Of a DNA stretch of 24,358 bases, positions 1 through 7,106 are shown piece after piece. The position numbers and the translations under genes are program-made. How positions within the stretch are numbered: position 1 is the stretch's first letter; each line of letters begins with the position of its first letter. The DNA is taken from contig CAJMRV010000008.1 of the NCBI GenBank assembly GCA_905215795.1, forward strand, positions 1 to 24,358, written 5' to 3'. This stretch comes from an uncultured bacterium. GTDB lineage: Bacteria > Pseudomonadota > Gammaproteobacteria > Burkholderiales > Burkholderiaceae_F. Below the pieces are notes generated by a model. It saw nothing but the letters and a program-made list of their open reading frames with translations, searched no databases and had not been told where the DNA came from.

Positions 1-11
1 TTGGTGGTGTG

Positions 12-43
12 AGAGGGGAGGAGCACTGAGAGTGCTCCCCTCT
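12..43. repeat. Imperfect inverted repeat at the window edge
   Basis: The 13-base right arm (31-43) matches the reverse complement of 12-27 exactly, apart from a 3-base bulge (GGA). The loop is 3 bases. No T-tract follows, and coding-like sequence begins on the right arm. It could be a natural hairpin or a fold-back artefact at a contig end. Confidence 0.6.
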
Positions 44-86
44 ACTCGATTCCGGCGACGAACTCCTCACCACGCTCGACGTCTAT

Positions 87-422
87 GTGGCGATGGCGCT
101 CTTCGATCCGGAGGTGAGCGCGAGGCTCGAGGCCTCCGCCGACCCGACGGTCGCGGCGGCCGTGCGCCGTTTCGCCGACCGGCTCCTCCGGAAGGGAAGC
201 CGCGTCGTGGGCCACGCCGCCCATCTGGTGGCGGGCACCGACGCCGGTGCCGCCGGGGAGAAGACCGTGCTGCGCCGCGCGGGCAACCGCGTGATGCTCG
301 GTGCGGTCCTCGCCACGCTCCTCTCGCTCGCCGTCAAGGGCAGGGGGCTCCACACCGCAGCGGGGCTCCTCTTCACGGTGCTCCTCCTTCCGCATCTCGT
401 CGACCACCGCAAGGGGATCTGA
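87..422 (+). CDS. Hypothetical protein, probably 5'-truncated
   Basis: I do not recognise this protein. The frame is open from base 30, just after a TGA at 27-29, and reads like coding sequence well before the first possible start: GTG at 87 or ATG at 93. Neither start has a ribosome binding site, so the true start probably lies upstream and is lost or rearranged at the window edge. The visible product is 111 residues from GTG 87. The N-terminal half is charged and helical; the C-terminal third has a hydrophobic stretch (about residues 69-105) that could be one or two membrane segments before a basic tail. It ends 29 bases before the next gene, which has its own ribosome binding site, so the two are probably co-transcribed. 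Confidence 0.55.
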   Translation: MAMALFDPEVSARLEASADPTVAAAVRRFADRLLRKGSRVVGHAAHLVAGTDAGAAGEKTVLRRAGNRVMLGAVLATLLSLAVKGRGLHTAAGLLFTVLLLPHLVDHRKGI

Positions 423-451
423 CCCGGCCTTCGTCCAAGGGGGACACACCC

Positions 452-859
452 ATGCTGGAAAAAACCTTCCGCCTCCTTTTCACGCTCCTCGTCTTCGTCT
501 TCGCCATCGTCCTCCTGATCGGCACCGGAGCCCTGTTCCTCTTCGCGCTCGCCGCGGCGGCGCTCGTCGTGCTCACGGTCTTCGTGGCCGCTCCGAAGGA
601 GGGACGCCGCTTCTGGCACGTCCTCTCGGAGCATCTCGACGGCTGGCTCGGTCGGATAGAGTCGCTCTGGAGCGAGGTGAGGGAGACGCTCGACCGATGG
701 GCCGCCATGGGCGCGCAGCAGGCTTCGGATCCTGACGGGGCGCAAGGGGAGGAGGCTCCGGTCGTCTCCCGGACGCCCGCTGCACCGGCGGATGAAAAGG
801 AATCTGAAAAGGAATTGGAAAAGGAATCGGAAAAGGGCGGGGAAGTCCGCCGCGAATGA
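452..859 (+). CDS. Small membrane protein with charged C-terminal tail, function unknown
   Basis: This is a 135-residue protein that I cannot assign to a family. The ATG at 452 is preceded by an AAGGGGG ribosome binding site at about 437-443. The same frame stays open upstream to base 32, but that part is Arg/Pro-rich and overlaps the preceding gene, so it is a shadow. Residues about 7-47 form one long or two closely spaced membrane segments. Residues 50-85 are amphipathic and Trp-containing. The last 20 residues are a low-complexity Lys/Glu/Ser tail with repeats such as KESEKELEKESEK, probably cytoplasmic. Hydrophobic hairpin plus charged tail resembles many small inner-membrane proteins of unknown role. 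A strong terminator follows. Confidence 0.7.
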   Translation: MLEKTFRLLFTLLVFVFAIVLLIGTGALFLFALAAAALVVLTVFVAAPKEGRRFWHVLSEHLDGWLGRIESLWSEVRETLDRWAAMGAQQASDPDGAQGEEAPVVSRTPAAPADEKESEKELEKESEKGGEVRRE

Positions 860-900
860 AAAAACGGGAACGCATCCCCCTTCCGGGGCGGCGTTCCCGT
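858..900 (-). terminator. Rho-independent terminator of the sigma-54 activator gene
   Basis: The arms ACGGGAACGC (864-873) and GCGTTCCCGT (891-900) form a 10-bp stem. On the minus strand the stem is followed by a run of six T (plus-strand A-run 858-863). It ends transcription of the minus-strand gene that stops at 958, and lies head-to-head with the next terminator. Confidence 0.85.
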
Positions 901-908
901 CCGTCCTC

Positions 909-935
909 AACGGGCCCTGTCGGGCCCGTTTTTTT
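909..935 (+). terminator. Rho-independent terminator of the small membrane protein gene
   Basis: The arms AACGGGCCC (909-917) and GGGCCCGTT (922-930) form a perfect 9-bp stem with a 4-base loop, followed by a T-tract (929-935). Confidence 0.9.
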
Positions 936-957
936 GTGCCTTGCGCTTTCCCGGGGA

Positions 958-2559
958 TCAGTCGAGGAGCCCGAGCTTCTTCAAGCGGCTCCTCAGGGTG
1001 TTTGGGTGGATCCCCGTCACCTCGGCGGCGCCGCCCGGGCCGCTGATCTTGCCTTTCGTCGAGGCGAGCACGCTCTCGAAGTAGGTGCGCTGCCAACTGT
1101 CGAAGTCGGGGAGCGCGGCCCTCGTCGTCTGCGCGCCCGTCGCCATCCGCATCACCGCGCTCGTCACGGAGAGCGTGGGTGCGGCGGGACCCCTCGGGCC
1201 CGACTCGTAGGCGGGCGTCCTCGGGACGAAGTCCTGCACGAGCGGGAGGTGCCGGATCAACGGTTCGCCCGTCAGCACCGCGCGGGTGATCACGTTCCTC
1301 AGCTCCCTCACGTTGCCGGGCCACGGCCAGAGTCGGGCCTCCTGCAGGGCGCTCTCGGCGAGCATCGGCGCGGGCTCGATCCCGTAGCGACGCGAGAGTT
1401 GTCCGAGGAAGAGGCGCGAGAGCGGCTCGATGTCCTCGAGGCGCTTGTGGAGCGGTTCGATGTGGAGCGGATAGACGTTGAGGCGGTAGAAGAGGTCGAG
1501 TCGGAAGCGGTTCTCCTCGACGAGCGTGGAGAGGTTCCGGTTCGTGGCGGCGATGATGCGCACGTTGACGTCGATTTCGTTCGTGCCGCCCAGGCGCCTC
1601 ACGGTGCGCTGCTGGAGCACACGCAGGAGCTTGGCCTGCAGGTCCATCGAGAGTTCACCCACTTCGTCGAGGAAGATCGTGCCGCCGTCGGCCTGCTCGA
1701 AGAGGCCCGCGTGGCGCTCCCTCGCGTCCGTGAACGCGCCGCGCTCCCAGCCGAAGAGCTCCGCCTCGACGAGGTTCGGGGCGATCGCCGCGCAGTTCAC
1801 CTTCACGAAGGGCTTGCCACGGCGCGAGGAGAGGCGGTGGATCACCGAGGCGACGACCTCCTTGCCGGTGCCCGAGTCGCCCGTCACGAGGACGGTCGCG
1901 TCGTAGGGGGCGACGTGGCGGATCGACGGGGCGAGGCTGCGCATCGAGGGCGTGTTGGTGAGCAGTTCCGTCAAGGGCGCCTCGTGCTGGGCCTGCAGGG
2001 CCTGCTCGAGCGAGGCGGTCTTCGCCTCGAGGGCGCTCGTGAGGTTGGCGAGGCGTTCGTTCACGGAGAAGCCCACGATGAGCGAGAGGATCGGCTGCAT
2101 GAGCTCCACGAGCTCGATCGCCTCCGGGGTGAACGCGTCGGGCCGGTCGCTCCAGAAGATCACGACGCCCCAGTGGCGCTCCTCCACGCTCGCCTTCATG
2201 AGGAGGAAGGACTCCATCCCGGGGGCGATCTGGCGGCCCACGGCCTCGGTGAAGGGGTCCTCCTTCATCGAGCCCACGGTGTAGACGCCTTCCTCACGGA
2301 TGATCGCCTTGTTGAAGAGGGCCCGGGGCACGGCGATCCGGTCGGTGCGCTCGCGCGACTCCTCGTCGTCCACGTTTGCGAGCACCTGCACTTCGCCGCG
2401 GTTCGAGAGGTAGATGTTCGAGTAGACACCGCGCGCTCCGGAGCACGTCTTCACGGTCTCAAGCGCGAGGCGCAGCGCCTCCGAGAGCTTCAGCGAGCCG
2501 CAGAGGCGTTGGTAGAGTTCGATGGGGTCCGGGGCGGTGTTCACGAGGGGGTGCTCCAT
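958..2559 (-). CDS. Sigma-54-dependent transcriptional activator (GAF-AAA+-Fis type)
   Basis: This bacterial enhancer-binding protein of 533 residues remodels sigma-54 RNA polymerase by ATP hydrolysis. A GAF-like sensory domain spans about residues 8-170 and is joined by a short coiled-coil (about 165-195) to the AAA+ domain. Visible motifs are Walker A GDSGTGKE (227-234), Walker B GTIFLDEV (293-300), the arginine-finger region RFRLDLFYRLN and the WPGNVREL motif. A Fis-type helix-turn-helix ends the protein (about 502-533). The sigma-54-contacting loop reads GAFTDA rather than GAFTGA (274-279). I start it at the ATG whose complement is 2557-2559. The longer frame to 2637 would run through the dyad array and adds an odd peptide, but no strong ribosome binding site decides the matter. 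It is divergent from the flavoprotein gene and likely controls it. The ligand is unknown. Confidence 0.9.
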   Translation of the reverse strand: MEHPLVNTAPDPIELYQRLCGSLKLSEALRLALETVKTCSGARGVYSNIYLSNRGEVQVLANVDDEESRERTDRIAVPRALFNKAIIREEGVYTVGSMKEDPFTEAVGRQIAPGMESFLLMKASVEERHWGVVIFWSDRPDAFTPEAIELVELMQPILSLIVGFSVNERLANLTSALEAKTASLEQALQAQHEAPLTELLTNTPSMRSLAPSIRHVAPYDATVLVTGDSGTGKEVVASVIHRLSSRRGKPFVKVNCAAIAPNLVEAELFGWERGAFTDARERHAGLFEQADGGTIFLDEVGELSMDLQAKLLRVLQQRTVRRLGGTNEIDVNVRIIAATNRNLSTLVEENRFRLDLFYRLNVYPLHIEPLHKRLEDIEPLSRLFLGQLSRRYGIEPAPMLAESALQEARLWPWPGNVRELRNVITRAVLTGEPLIRHLPLVQDFVPRTPAYESGPRGPAAPTLSVTSAVMRMATGAQTTRAALPDFDSWQRTYFESVLASTKGKISGPGGAAEVTGIHPNTLRSRLKKLGLLD

Positions 2560-2574
2560 GCGGGTGGCCGTGTT

Positions 2575-2626
2575 CACGAAATGTCGTGGATCAACGAAAT
2601 AGCGTGATTGTACACGATATGTCGTG
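2575..2626. promoter_or_regulatory. Three tandem dyads, candidate enhancer sites for the activator
   Basis: Two perfect copies of CACGA-N4-TCGTG occur at 2575-2588 and 2613-2626. A degenerate copy (AACGAAATAGCGTG) lies between them at 2593-2606. Their centres are 18 and 20 bases apart. The array sits about 115-170 bases upstream of the -24 element of the flavoprotein promoter, a normal enhancer distance, and 16-67 bases upstream of the activator's own start. Binding there could therefore also autoregulate the activator. The match to this particular activator is inferred from position. Confidence 0.75.
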
Positions 2627-2740
2627 AAAATATACATTTCGCTTCATTCAGGGTTAACCCCCTACCACCGTAATAGGCGGATCCCTTTATTCCCATGGGA
2701 TTCAGGGGCTTCCTGACAAAAGCCTGAAGTCGGGAAAAGT

Positions 2741-2757
2741 TTGGCACGGCGTTTGCT
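2741..2757 (+). promoter_or_regulatory. Sigma-54 (-24/-12) promoter of the flavoprotein gene
   Basis: TTGGCACGGCGTTTGCT matches the sigma-54 consensus YTGGCACG-N4-TTGCW throughout. The invariant GG (2743-2744) and GC (2755-2756) are separated by 10 bases, as required. Transcription should begin near 2768, leaving a leader of about 35 bases before the ATG at 2804. Confidence 0.9.
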
Positions 2758-2803
2758 ACCTGAGGATTCGTAACCCCACTTTCCATCAATTCAGGAGATG
2801 CAC

Positions 2804-4332
2804 ATGGAAAACAACAACAAGTCGCGTCGTCGCTTCCTCATCGGTGGCGCCCTCGCCGGTGCGGCCGCCATCGCCAGCCCGGTCATGGCCAAGGAACAGA
2901 AGGCCTCCGAGCTGCCCAGGTTCGACAAGGTCTACGACGTGATCGTCGTCGGCACCGGCTTCGCCGGCCTCGCCGCCGCCCTTCAGGCCCGCATCAAGGG
3001 CGCTTCGGTCCTCCTCCTCGAGAAGATGCCCACCGTGGGCGGCAACTCCGCCATCAACGGCGGCGCCTTCGCCGTCGCCGGCTCCCCGCTCCAGCAGGAA
3101 ACGGGCATCAAGGACAGCCCCGAACTGATGCTCCAGGACATGCTCAAGGCCGGCCGCGGTCTGAGCCACAAGGACCTGCTCGTCAAGATCGTCAACGGCA
3201 CGCGTCCGACCTTCGACTTCGTCGTCGAGCACGGCGTCAAGTTCAAGCCCTTCGTCCAGCACTTCGGCGGCCACTCCGTGCCCCGCATCATGCAGACGAT
3301 CCAGTCCACGGGCGGCGGCATCACGGTTCCGCTCACCCGCGCCTGTCGCGAGAAGGGCGTCGACCTCCACATGAACGCCAAGATGGAGGGCTTCGTGCAG
3401 AACGCCGAGGGCCGCGTGGTCGGTCTGAAGGTGCGTGAACGCTACATCTTCCCGAAGGAGGACTCCGGCGTCATGCAGACCTACGGCGCCCGCAATGGTG
3501 TGATCATGGCCACGGGCGGCTTCTCCCAGAACGTCTGGTACCGCTCGCAGCAGGAACCCAAGCTCGACACGCGCTTCGACTCCACGAACCACCCCGGCGC
3601 CACGGGCGAGGGCATGCTCAAGATGTTCTCCATCGGCGGCGCCCCGGTCCAGGTCGACCAGATCCAGCTCGGCCCCTGGTCGAGCCCCGACGAAAAGGGC
3701 TTCGGTCTCGTCAGCCAGTTCAACACGATCGCCGGCTTCCCCATGGGCATCATGCTCGACACCCGCACGAGCGAACGCTTCTGCAATGAGCTCGCCGACC
3801 GTAAGGCCCGCACCGACGCCATCATGGACTGCCTCGACAAGGACGGCAAGCCCGTCTACCCGATCTGCTTCACCGACTCCAAGGGCGTGGCCAAGGCCCA
3901 GACCCTGCGCAACGGTCTGAAGTACGGCGTGATCTGGAAGTTCGACACCCTCGACGAACTCGCCGCCCACTTCAAGCTCGACCCGGCCAAGGTCAAGGCC
4001 CAGGTCGAACGCTGGAACGGCTTCGTCAAGGCCGGCAAGGACGAGGAATTCGGTCGTCCGCTCGCCGTGGCCATCCCGCTCGACAAGCCGCCTTTCTACG
4101 CCGTCCACGTCTGGCCGAAGGTCCACTACTGCATGGGTGGAGTACTGAACGGTGTTGTTGTCGCCCTTGACAGCCAGCACCATAACGGGCTTTGGGCCTG
4201 TACGCCGCGGGTGAAGTCACCGGCGGTGCCCACGGCGCCTCCCGTCTGGGCGGCTGCGCGATCGCCGACGGCCTCGTCTTCGGCCGCATCGCCGCCGACT
4301 CCGCCGTGGCCGCCAAGCCCCTGGCCCTCTGA
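2804..4332 (+). CDS. Tat-exported FAD-dependent reductase (fumarate/urocanate reductase family), frameshifted near the C-terminus
   Basis: This is the flavoprotein subunit of a periplasmic flavocytochrome c-type enoate reductase, about 509 residues when repaired. AGGAG at 2793-2797 sits 6 bases before ATG 2804 and touches ATG 2798, so 2804 is the start. Residues 8-30 are a Tat signal with SRRRFLIGG. An FAD Rossmann motif (VVGTGFAG, 48-55) and an LLEK plus GGNSAINGG segment follow. NELADRK (329-335) holds the likely catalytic Arg, and HYCMGG is the family's active-site His region. Past GGV the frame breaks: the expected ending GLYAAGEVTGG...RLGG...FGRIA is present in another frame from about 4195 to the TGA at 4330-4332. 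In the original frame translation instead runs on into the cytochrome gene. The cause may be a lost base, a small inversion or a sequencing error. Substrate is inferred from neighbours: thiourocanate, or urocanate. Confidence 0.8.
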
Positions 4333-4366
4333 TCCCCGAAACGCAAACCATAAAGGAAACAACACA

Positions 4367-4741
4367 ATGTCCAAGCACATCTCCATGCTCAAGGGCGCCG
4401 CGTTGACGGGCCTGCTCGCTCTCTTCGCGACCGCCGCCGCGGCCCAGGGCAGCGTCCACATGAAGCACAAGGCCCTCCAGTGCACGAGCTGCCACACGGC
4501 CGAGAACGCCGTGGCCGGCAACCCCTTCGTCCTTCCGAGCACGCAGACCTGCATCGGCTGCCACGGCTCGATGGAGGACCTCGCCAAGAAGACGGCCCCG
4601 CAGGATCCCAAGGACCCCAACCCGCACTTCTCCAACCACTACGGTGAGTTCCTGCAGTGCACGTCCTGCCACGCCGAGCACAAGGAAAGCTCCGTGACCT
4701 GCAACAACTGCCACGAATTCAAGTTCAAGGCCATCCGCTGA
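4367..4741 (+). CDS. Periplasmic tetraheme cytochrome c
   Basis: The 124-residue protein has a Sec signal peptide (about residues 1-26, ending AAAAQ) and four CXXCH heme sites: C39-H43, C62-H66, C98-H102 and C112-H116. Several extra His (31, 34, 87, 91, 105) could be distal ligands. It corresponds to the heme domain of flavocytochrome c fumarate reductases, here made as a separate subunit that would pass electrons to the flavoprotein. ATG 4367 has an AAAGGA ribosome binding site at 4353-4358. It lies 34 bases after the flavoprotein's true stop. The same frame joins it to the 5' part of the flavoprotein gene, but that fusion is created by the frameshift; the signal peptide and ribosome binding site show it is its own gene. 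Confidence 0.88.
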   Translation: MSKHISMLKGAALTGLLALFATAAAAQGSVHMKHKALQCTSCHTAENAVAGNPFVLPSTQTCIGCHGSMEDLAKKTAPQDPKDPNPHFSNHYGEFLQCTSCHAEHKESSVTCNNCHEFKFKAIR

Positions 4742-5196
4742 GACTTGATTCCGCCTGAGGAAGACGTGCGACCCTGAACTCCGGCGCACGTCCTCCCAAG
4801 GTGAAACCCGGCGCGACGGGGCGGGGGGATCCCTCTCCCGCACCTCTCTCTCTCCTCGATGGAGAGGGTCGGATCCGCCCCGCGCGCGCCGCCGTCCTCC
4901 GCCCGTTTCCCGGGCGACGCCTCCACGACGCATCCCCCGACAAAAGAACGGGCCGGTCCCTTCATTTCCGGAACCCGCAGGGGGAGCTCGCACCCGCGTT
5001 CCGACGCCGCACGGAAAAACCCTTCGTGCGTCAATGACTTCTTCAACGCGCGGTCCCTGCGGGGGCGCCGTCCGGAGAGGCGCGGAGGACACCACCAGGG
5101 CCCGGGCCTCCGTTCAAACGGGGTCCCGGAGGCCGGGTGCCCGGACGGTTTCCGTTTCCGACGGGCATCAACAACGAAAAACATGGACAATTAGAG
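4742..5196. other. 455-base intergenic region with several hairpins, no gene seen
   Basis: No convincing gene lies here. It holds three notable inverted repeats. At 4759-4796 an 8-bp perfect stem (GACGTGCG/CGCACGTC) extends with mismatches just after the cytochrome stop; it may act as a terminator or a 3'-end stabiliser, but has no T-tract. At 4827-4876 GGATCCCTCTCC faces GGAGAGGGTCGGATCC. At 5008-5030 CGCACG faces CGTGCG across 11 bases. A fourth, GGCCTCCG/CGGAGGCC, lies at 5105-5134. I found neither a -24/-12 element nor a good sigma-70 promoter for the downstream lyase, so read-through from the reductase operon is possible. Confidence 0.6.
4827..4876. repeat. Long imperfect inverted repeat (GGATCC ends)
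   Basis: GGATCCCTCTCC (4827-4838) pairs with GGAGAG (4861-4866) and GGATCC (4871-4876), with a 4-base bulge (GGTC). G-rich and C-rich flanks extend the pairing. The loop is rich in CT. Function is unknown. Confidence 0.55.
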
Positions 5197-6849
5197 ATGA
5201 CCAACTCCTTCAAACTCACCGCTACGGTTTCAATGCTCATGGCATGTGGACTCGCCCAAGCCGCGACGATCACGCTCGACGGCTCCAACCTCACGCTCGA
5301 CCAGGCCTGGGAAATCGCCCGCGGCGACGCCGACGTCGCCATCGCTCCCGCCGCCCTCAAGCACGCTGAAAAGAGCTACCAGCTCGTCCTCGAGGCCGCC
5401 GCCTCGGGCAAGCCCGTCTACGGCCTCACGGTCGGCGTGGGCCTCAATAAGGACAAGAAGCTCTTCACGGCCGACGGCAAGCTCACCCCCGAGGTGCTCC
5501 AGGCCTCCCGCGAATTCAACTACAACGCCCTGCGCGCGCACTCCGCCGGCATTGGCGAAGCCATGCCCGAGACGCTCGCCCGCCTCGCTATGGTCGTTCG
5601 CCTCAACACGCTCCTGACGGGCCGCTCCGGCGCCCAGCCGCGCGTCGCTGAAATCTACCGCGACTTCCTCAACAAGCACGTCACCCCGGTGATCCCGAGC
5701 GAAGGCACGATCGGTGAAGCCGACATCCTGCTCGCCAGCCACGTGGGCTCCGTGATGATCGGTGAATGGCGCGCCAACTACAAGGGCAAGCTCGTCTCCG
5801 GCAAGGAGGCCCTGAAGGCCGCCGGCATCCAGCCGCTCGTCCCCTCCGGAAAGGACGCCCTCGCGATCCTCTCGAACAACGCCGTGGCCGTCGCCTACGC
5901 CATCGAAGCCGCCCGCAACGCCCAGAAGGTCGTCCAGCTCACCCCGACCGTCTACGGTCTGAGCCTCGAAGGCCTCAACGGCAACATCGCTCCGATCCTC
6001 CCGCAGACGATCGCCGCCCGTCCGTTCCCGAACCTCAAGGAAGCCGCCGCCGAGATGCGCGACGCGCTCAAGGGCTCCTCGCTCTTCGATGAAGACAAGT
6101 CCCGCGCCCTGCAGGATCCGCTCACGTTCCGCGTGACCGTCTTCGGCCTGGCTGAAGCCGAACGCGCCGTCAAGGACCTCAACGACGTCCTCACCGTCCA
6201 GATCAACAGCTCCGACGACAACCCCGCCACGCTGCTCGACGCCACCGAGGAACTCCGTGCTGAAAGCACCCGCGTCGACAACTACTTCATCGACGGCAAG
6301 GAAGCCAAGGGCGCCATCATCCCGTCGGGCAACTTCAACCCGCTGCCCGTCGCGCTCGCCCTGCAGCGCACCAGCCTCGCCATGGCCCACCTGAGCCACT
6401 ACGCGGTCCAGCGCACGCTGCACCTCTCCGACGACCACTTCACGGGTCTCTCCCGCTTCCTTACGGACCCGACGAACAAGGGCCACGCCTTCGGCGCGAT
6501 CCAGAAGGCCTACATGGCCATGCACGTCGAGAACATGAGCCTCGCGAATCCGGTCAGCCTCTTCGGCATGCCGGTGGCCGGCGACATCGAGGACACCTTC
6601 ACGAACCTCATGCTCGCTGCCAAGAACCTCAACCGCATCGACCGCAACACGATGCAGATCTACAGCCTTGAAACGCTCCACGCGACCCAGGCCATCGACC
6701 TGCGCCTCGTGAAGACGCCCGACTTCAAGCTCTCGGCTCCGACCAAGAAGCTCTACGACGCCTTCCGCAAGGAAGTCCCGTGCGTCAAGGCCGACCGTCA
6801 GTTCACCGACGACATCGCCAACGGCGTCAAGGTCCTCGAGGCCTTCTGA
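5197..6849 (+). CDS. Exported MIO-less histidine/aromatic ammonia-lyase homologue, ergothionase candidate
   Basis: The 550-residue protein belongs to the aromatic amino acid lyase family. ATG 5197 begins a Sec signal peptide (about residues 1-22, ending AQA), so the enzyme is periplasmic; the frame upstream to 5137 lacks this logic. The active-site Tyr motif is kept (VYGLTVGVG, Tyr75). Where histidine ammonia-lyases have G-ASG-DL, which makes the MIO electrophile, this protein reads PSEGTIGEADILLASH (167-182), so MIO cannot form. Family motifs DDNP, SGNF and an IED segment remain, but the usual FHGEP is replaced by FNPLP. Known ergothionases are MIO-free lyases of this family that release trimethylamine from ergothioneine. 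That, with the neighbouring reductase, suggests ergothioneine lyase; this is inference. Canonical histidine ammonia-lyase activity is unlikely. Confidence 0.8.
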   Translation: MTNSFKLTATVSMLMACGLAQAATITLDGSNLTLDQAWEIARGDADVAIAPAALKHAEKSYQLVLEAAASGKPVYGLTVGVGLNKDKKLFTADGKLTPEVLQASREFNYNALRAHSAGIGEAMPETLARLAMVVRLNTLLTGRSGAQPRVAEIYRDFLNKHVTPVIPSEGTIGEADILLASHVGSVMIGEWRANYKGKLVSGKEALKAAGIQPLVPSGKDALAILSNNAVAVAYAIEAARNAQKVVQLTPTVYGLSLEGLNGNIAPILPQTIAARPFPNLKEAAAEMRDALKGSSLFDEDKSRALQDPLTFRVTVFGLAEAERAVKDLNDVLTVQINSSDDNPATLLDATEELRAESTRVDNYFIDGKEAKGAIIPSGNFNPLPVALALQRTSLAMAHLSHYAVQRTLHLSDDHFTGLSRFLTDPTNKGHAFGAIQKAYMAMHVENMSLANPVSLFGMPVAGDIEDTFTNLMLAAKNLNRIDRNTMQIYSLETLHATQAIDLRLVKTPDFKLSAPTKKLYDAFRKEVPCVKADRQFTDDIANGVKVLEAF

Positions 6850-6886
6850 TCGATCCCAGGATTGATTCATTCTTTTGCGTGATTGG

Positions 6887-6924
6887 CCGCGGCCGGGGGA
6901 AGTGTTCCCCCGGCCGCGGTTTTT
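6887..6924 (+). terminator. Strong rho-independent terminator after the lyase gene
   Basis: A perfect 15-bp stem (6887-6901 with 6905-6919, CCGCGGCC... / ...GGCCGCGG) has a 3-base loop and is followed by TTTTT. It separates the lyase from the tadA operon. Confidence 0.95.
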
Positions 6925-7027
6925 CGTCGTTCTCCTTCATCGTTTCCCTTCATCTTTCCACCTCATTCCTCTGCGTCCCTTGCGAACGCGTGCGGGGCGC
7001 TCCCCGTGCGTCGCCCACGGCCGGACT

Positions 7028-7036
7028 TGATAGAAT
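7028..7036 (+). promoter_or_regulatory. Candidate extended -10 promoter of the tadA operon
   Basis: TGATAGAAT fits the extended -10 pattern TGn-TATAAT with one mismatch. I see no good -35. The predicted leader is about 65 bases. Confidence 0.4.
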
Positions 7037-7106
7037 CAGATGGGGCGTTGACGGCGCTTGGCCGCCCGCCCGGACACCTTCAAGGACAACCAAAGGACCC
7101 AACCGA

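Noticed and set aside
2798..4741. A single 647-residue flavocytochrome c with a C-terminal tetraheme domain
   Set aside because: The region 4195-4332 encodes the normal flavoprotein ending in another frame, with its own stop. The cytochrome has its own ribosome binding site and signal peptide. The fusion is a by-product of the frame break.
5197..6849. Classical histidine ammonia-lyase (hutH) of histidine catabolism
   Set aside because: The MIO triad is absent, the protein has a signal peptide, and no other hut gene is nearby.
5230..6870. A 546-residue open frame on the minus strand opposite the lyase
   Set aside because: Val/Gly/Glu/Asp-rich composition is typical of the antisense of GC-rich coding DNA. 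The same holds for long minus frames opposite the flavoprotein, kinase and fdnG.
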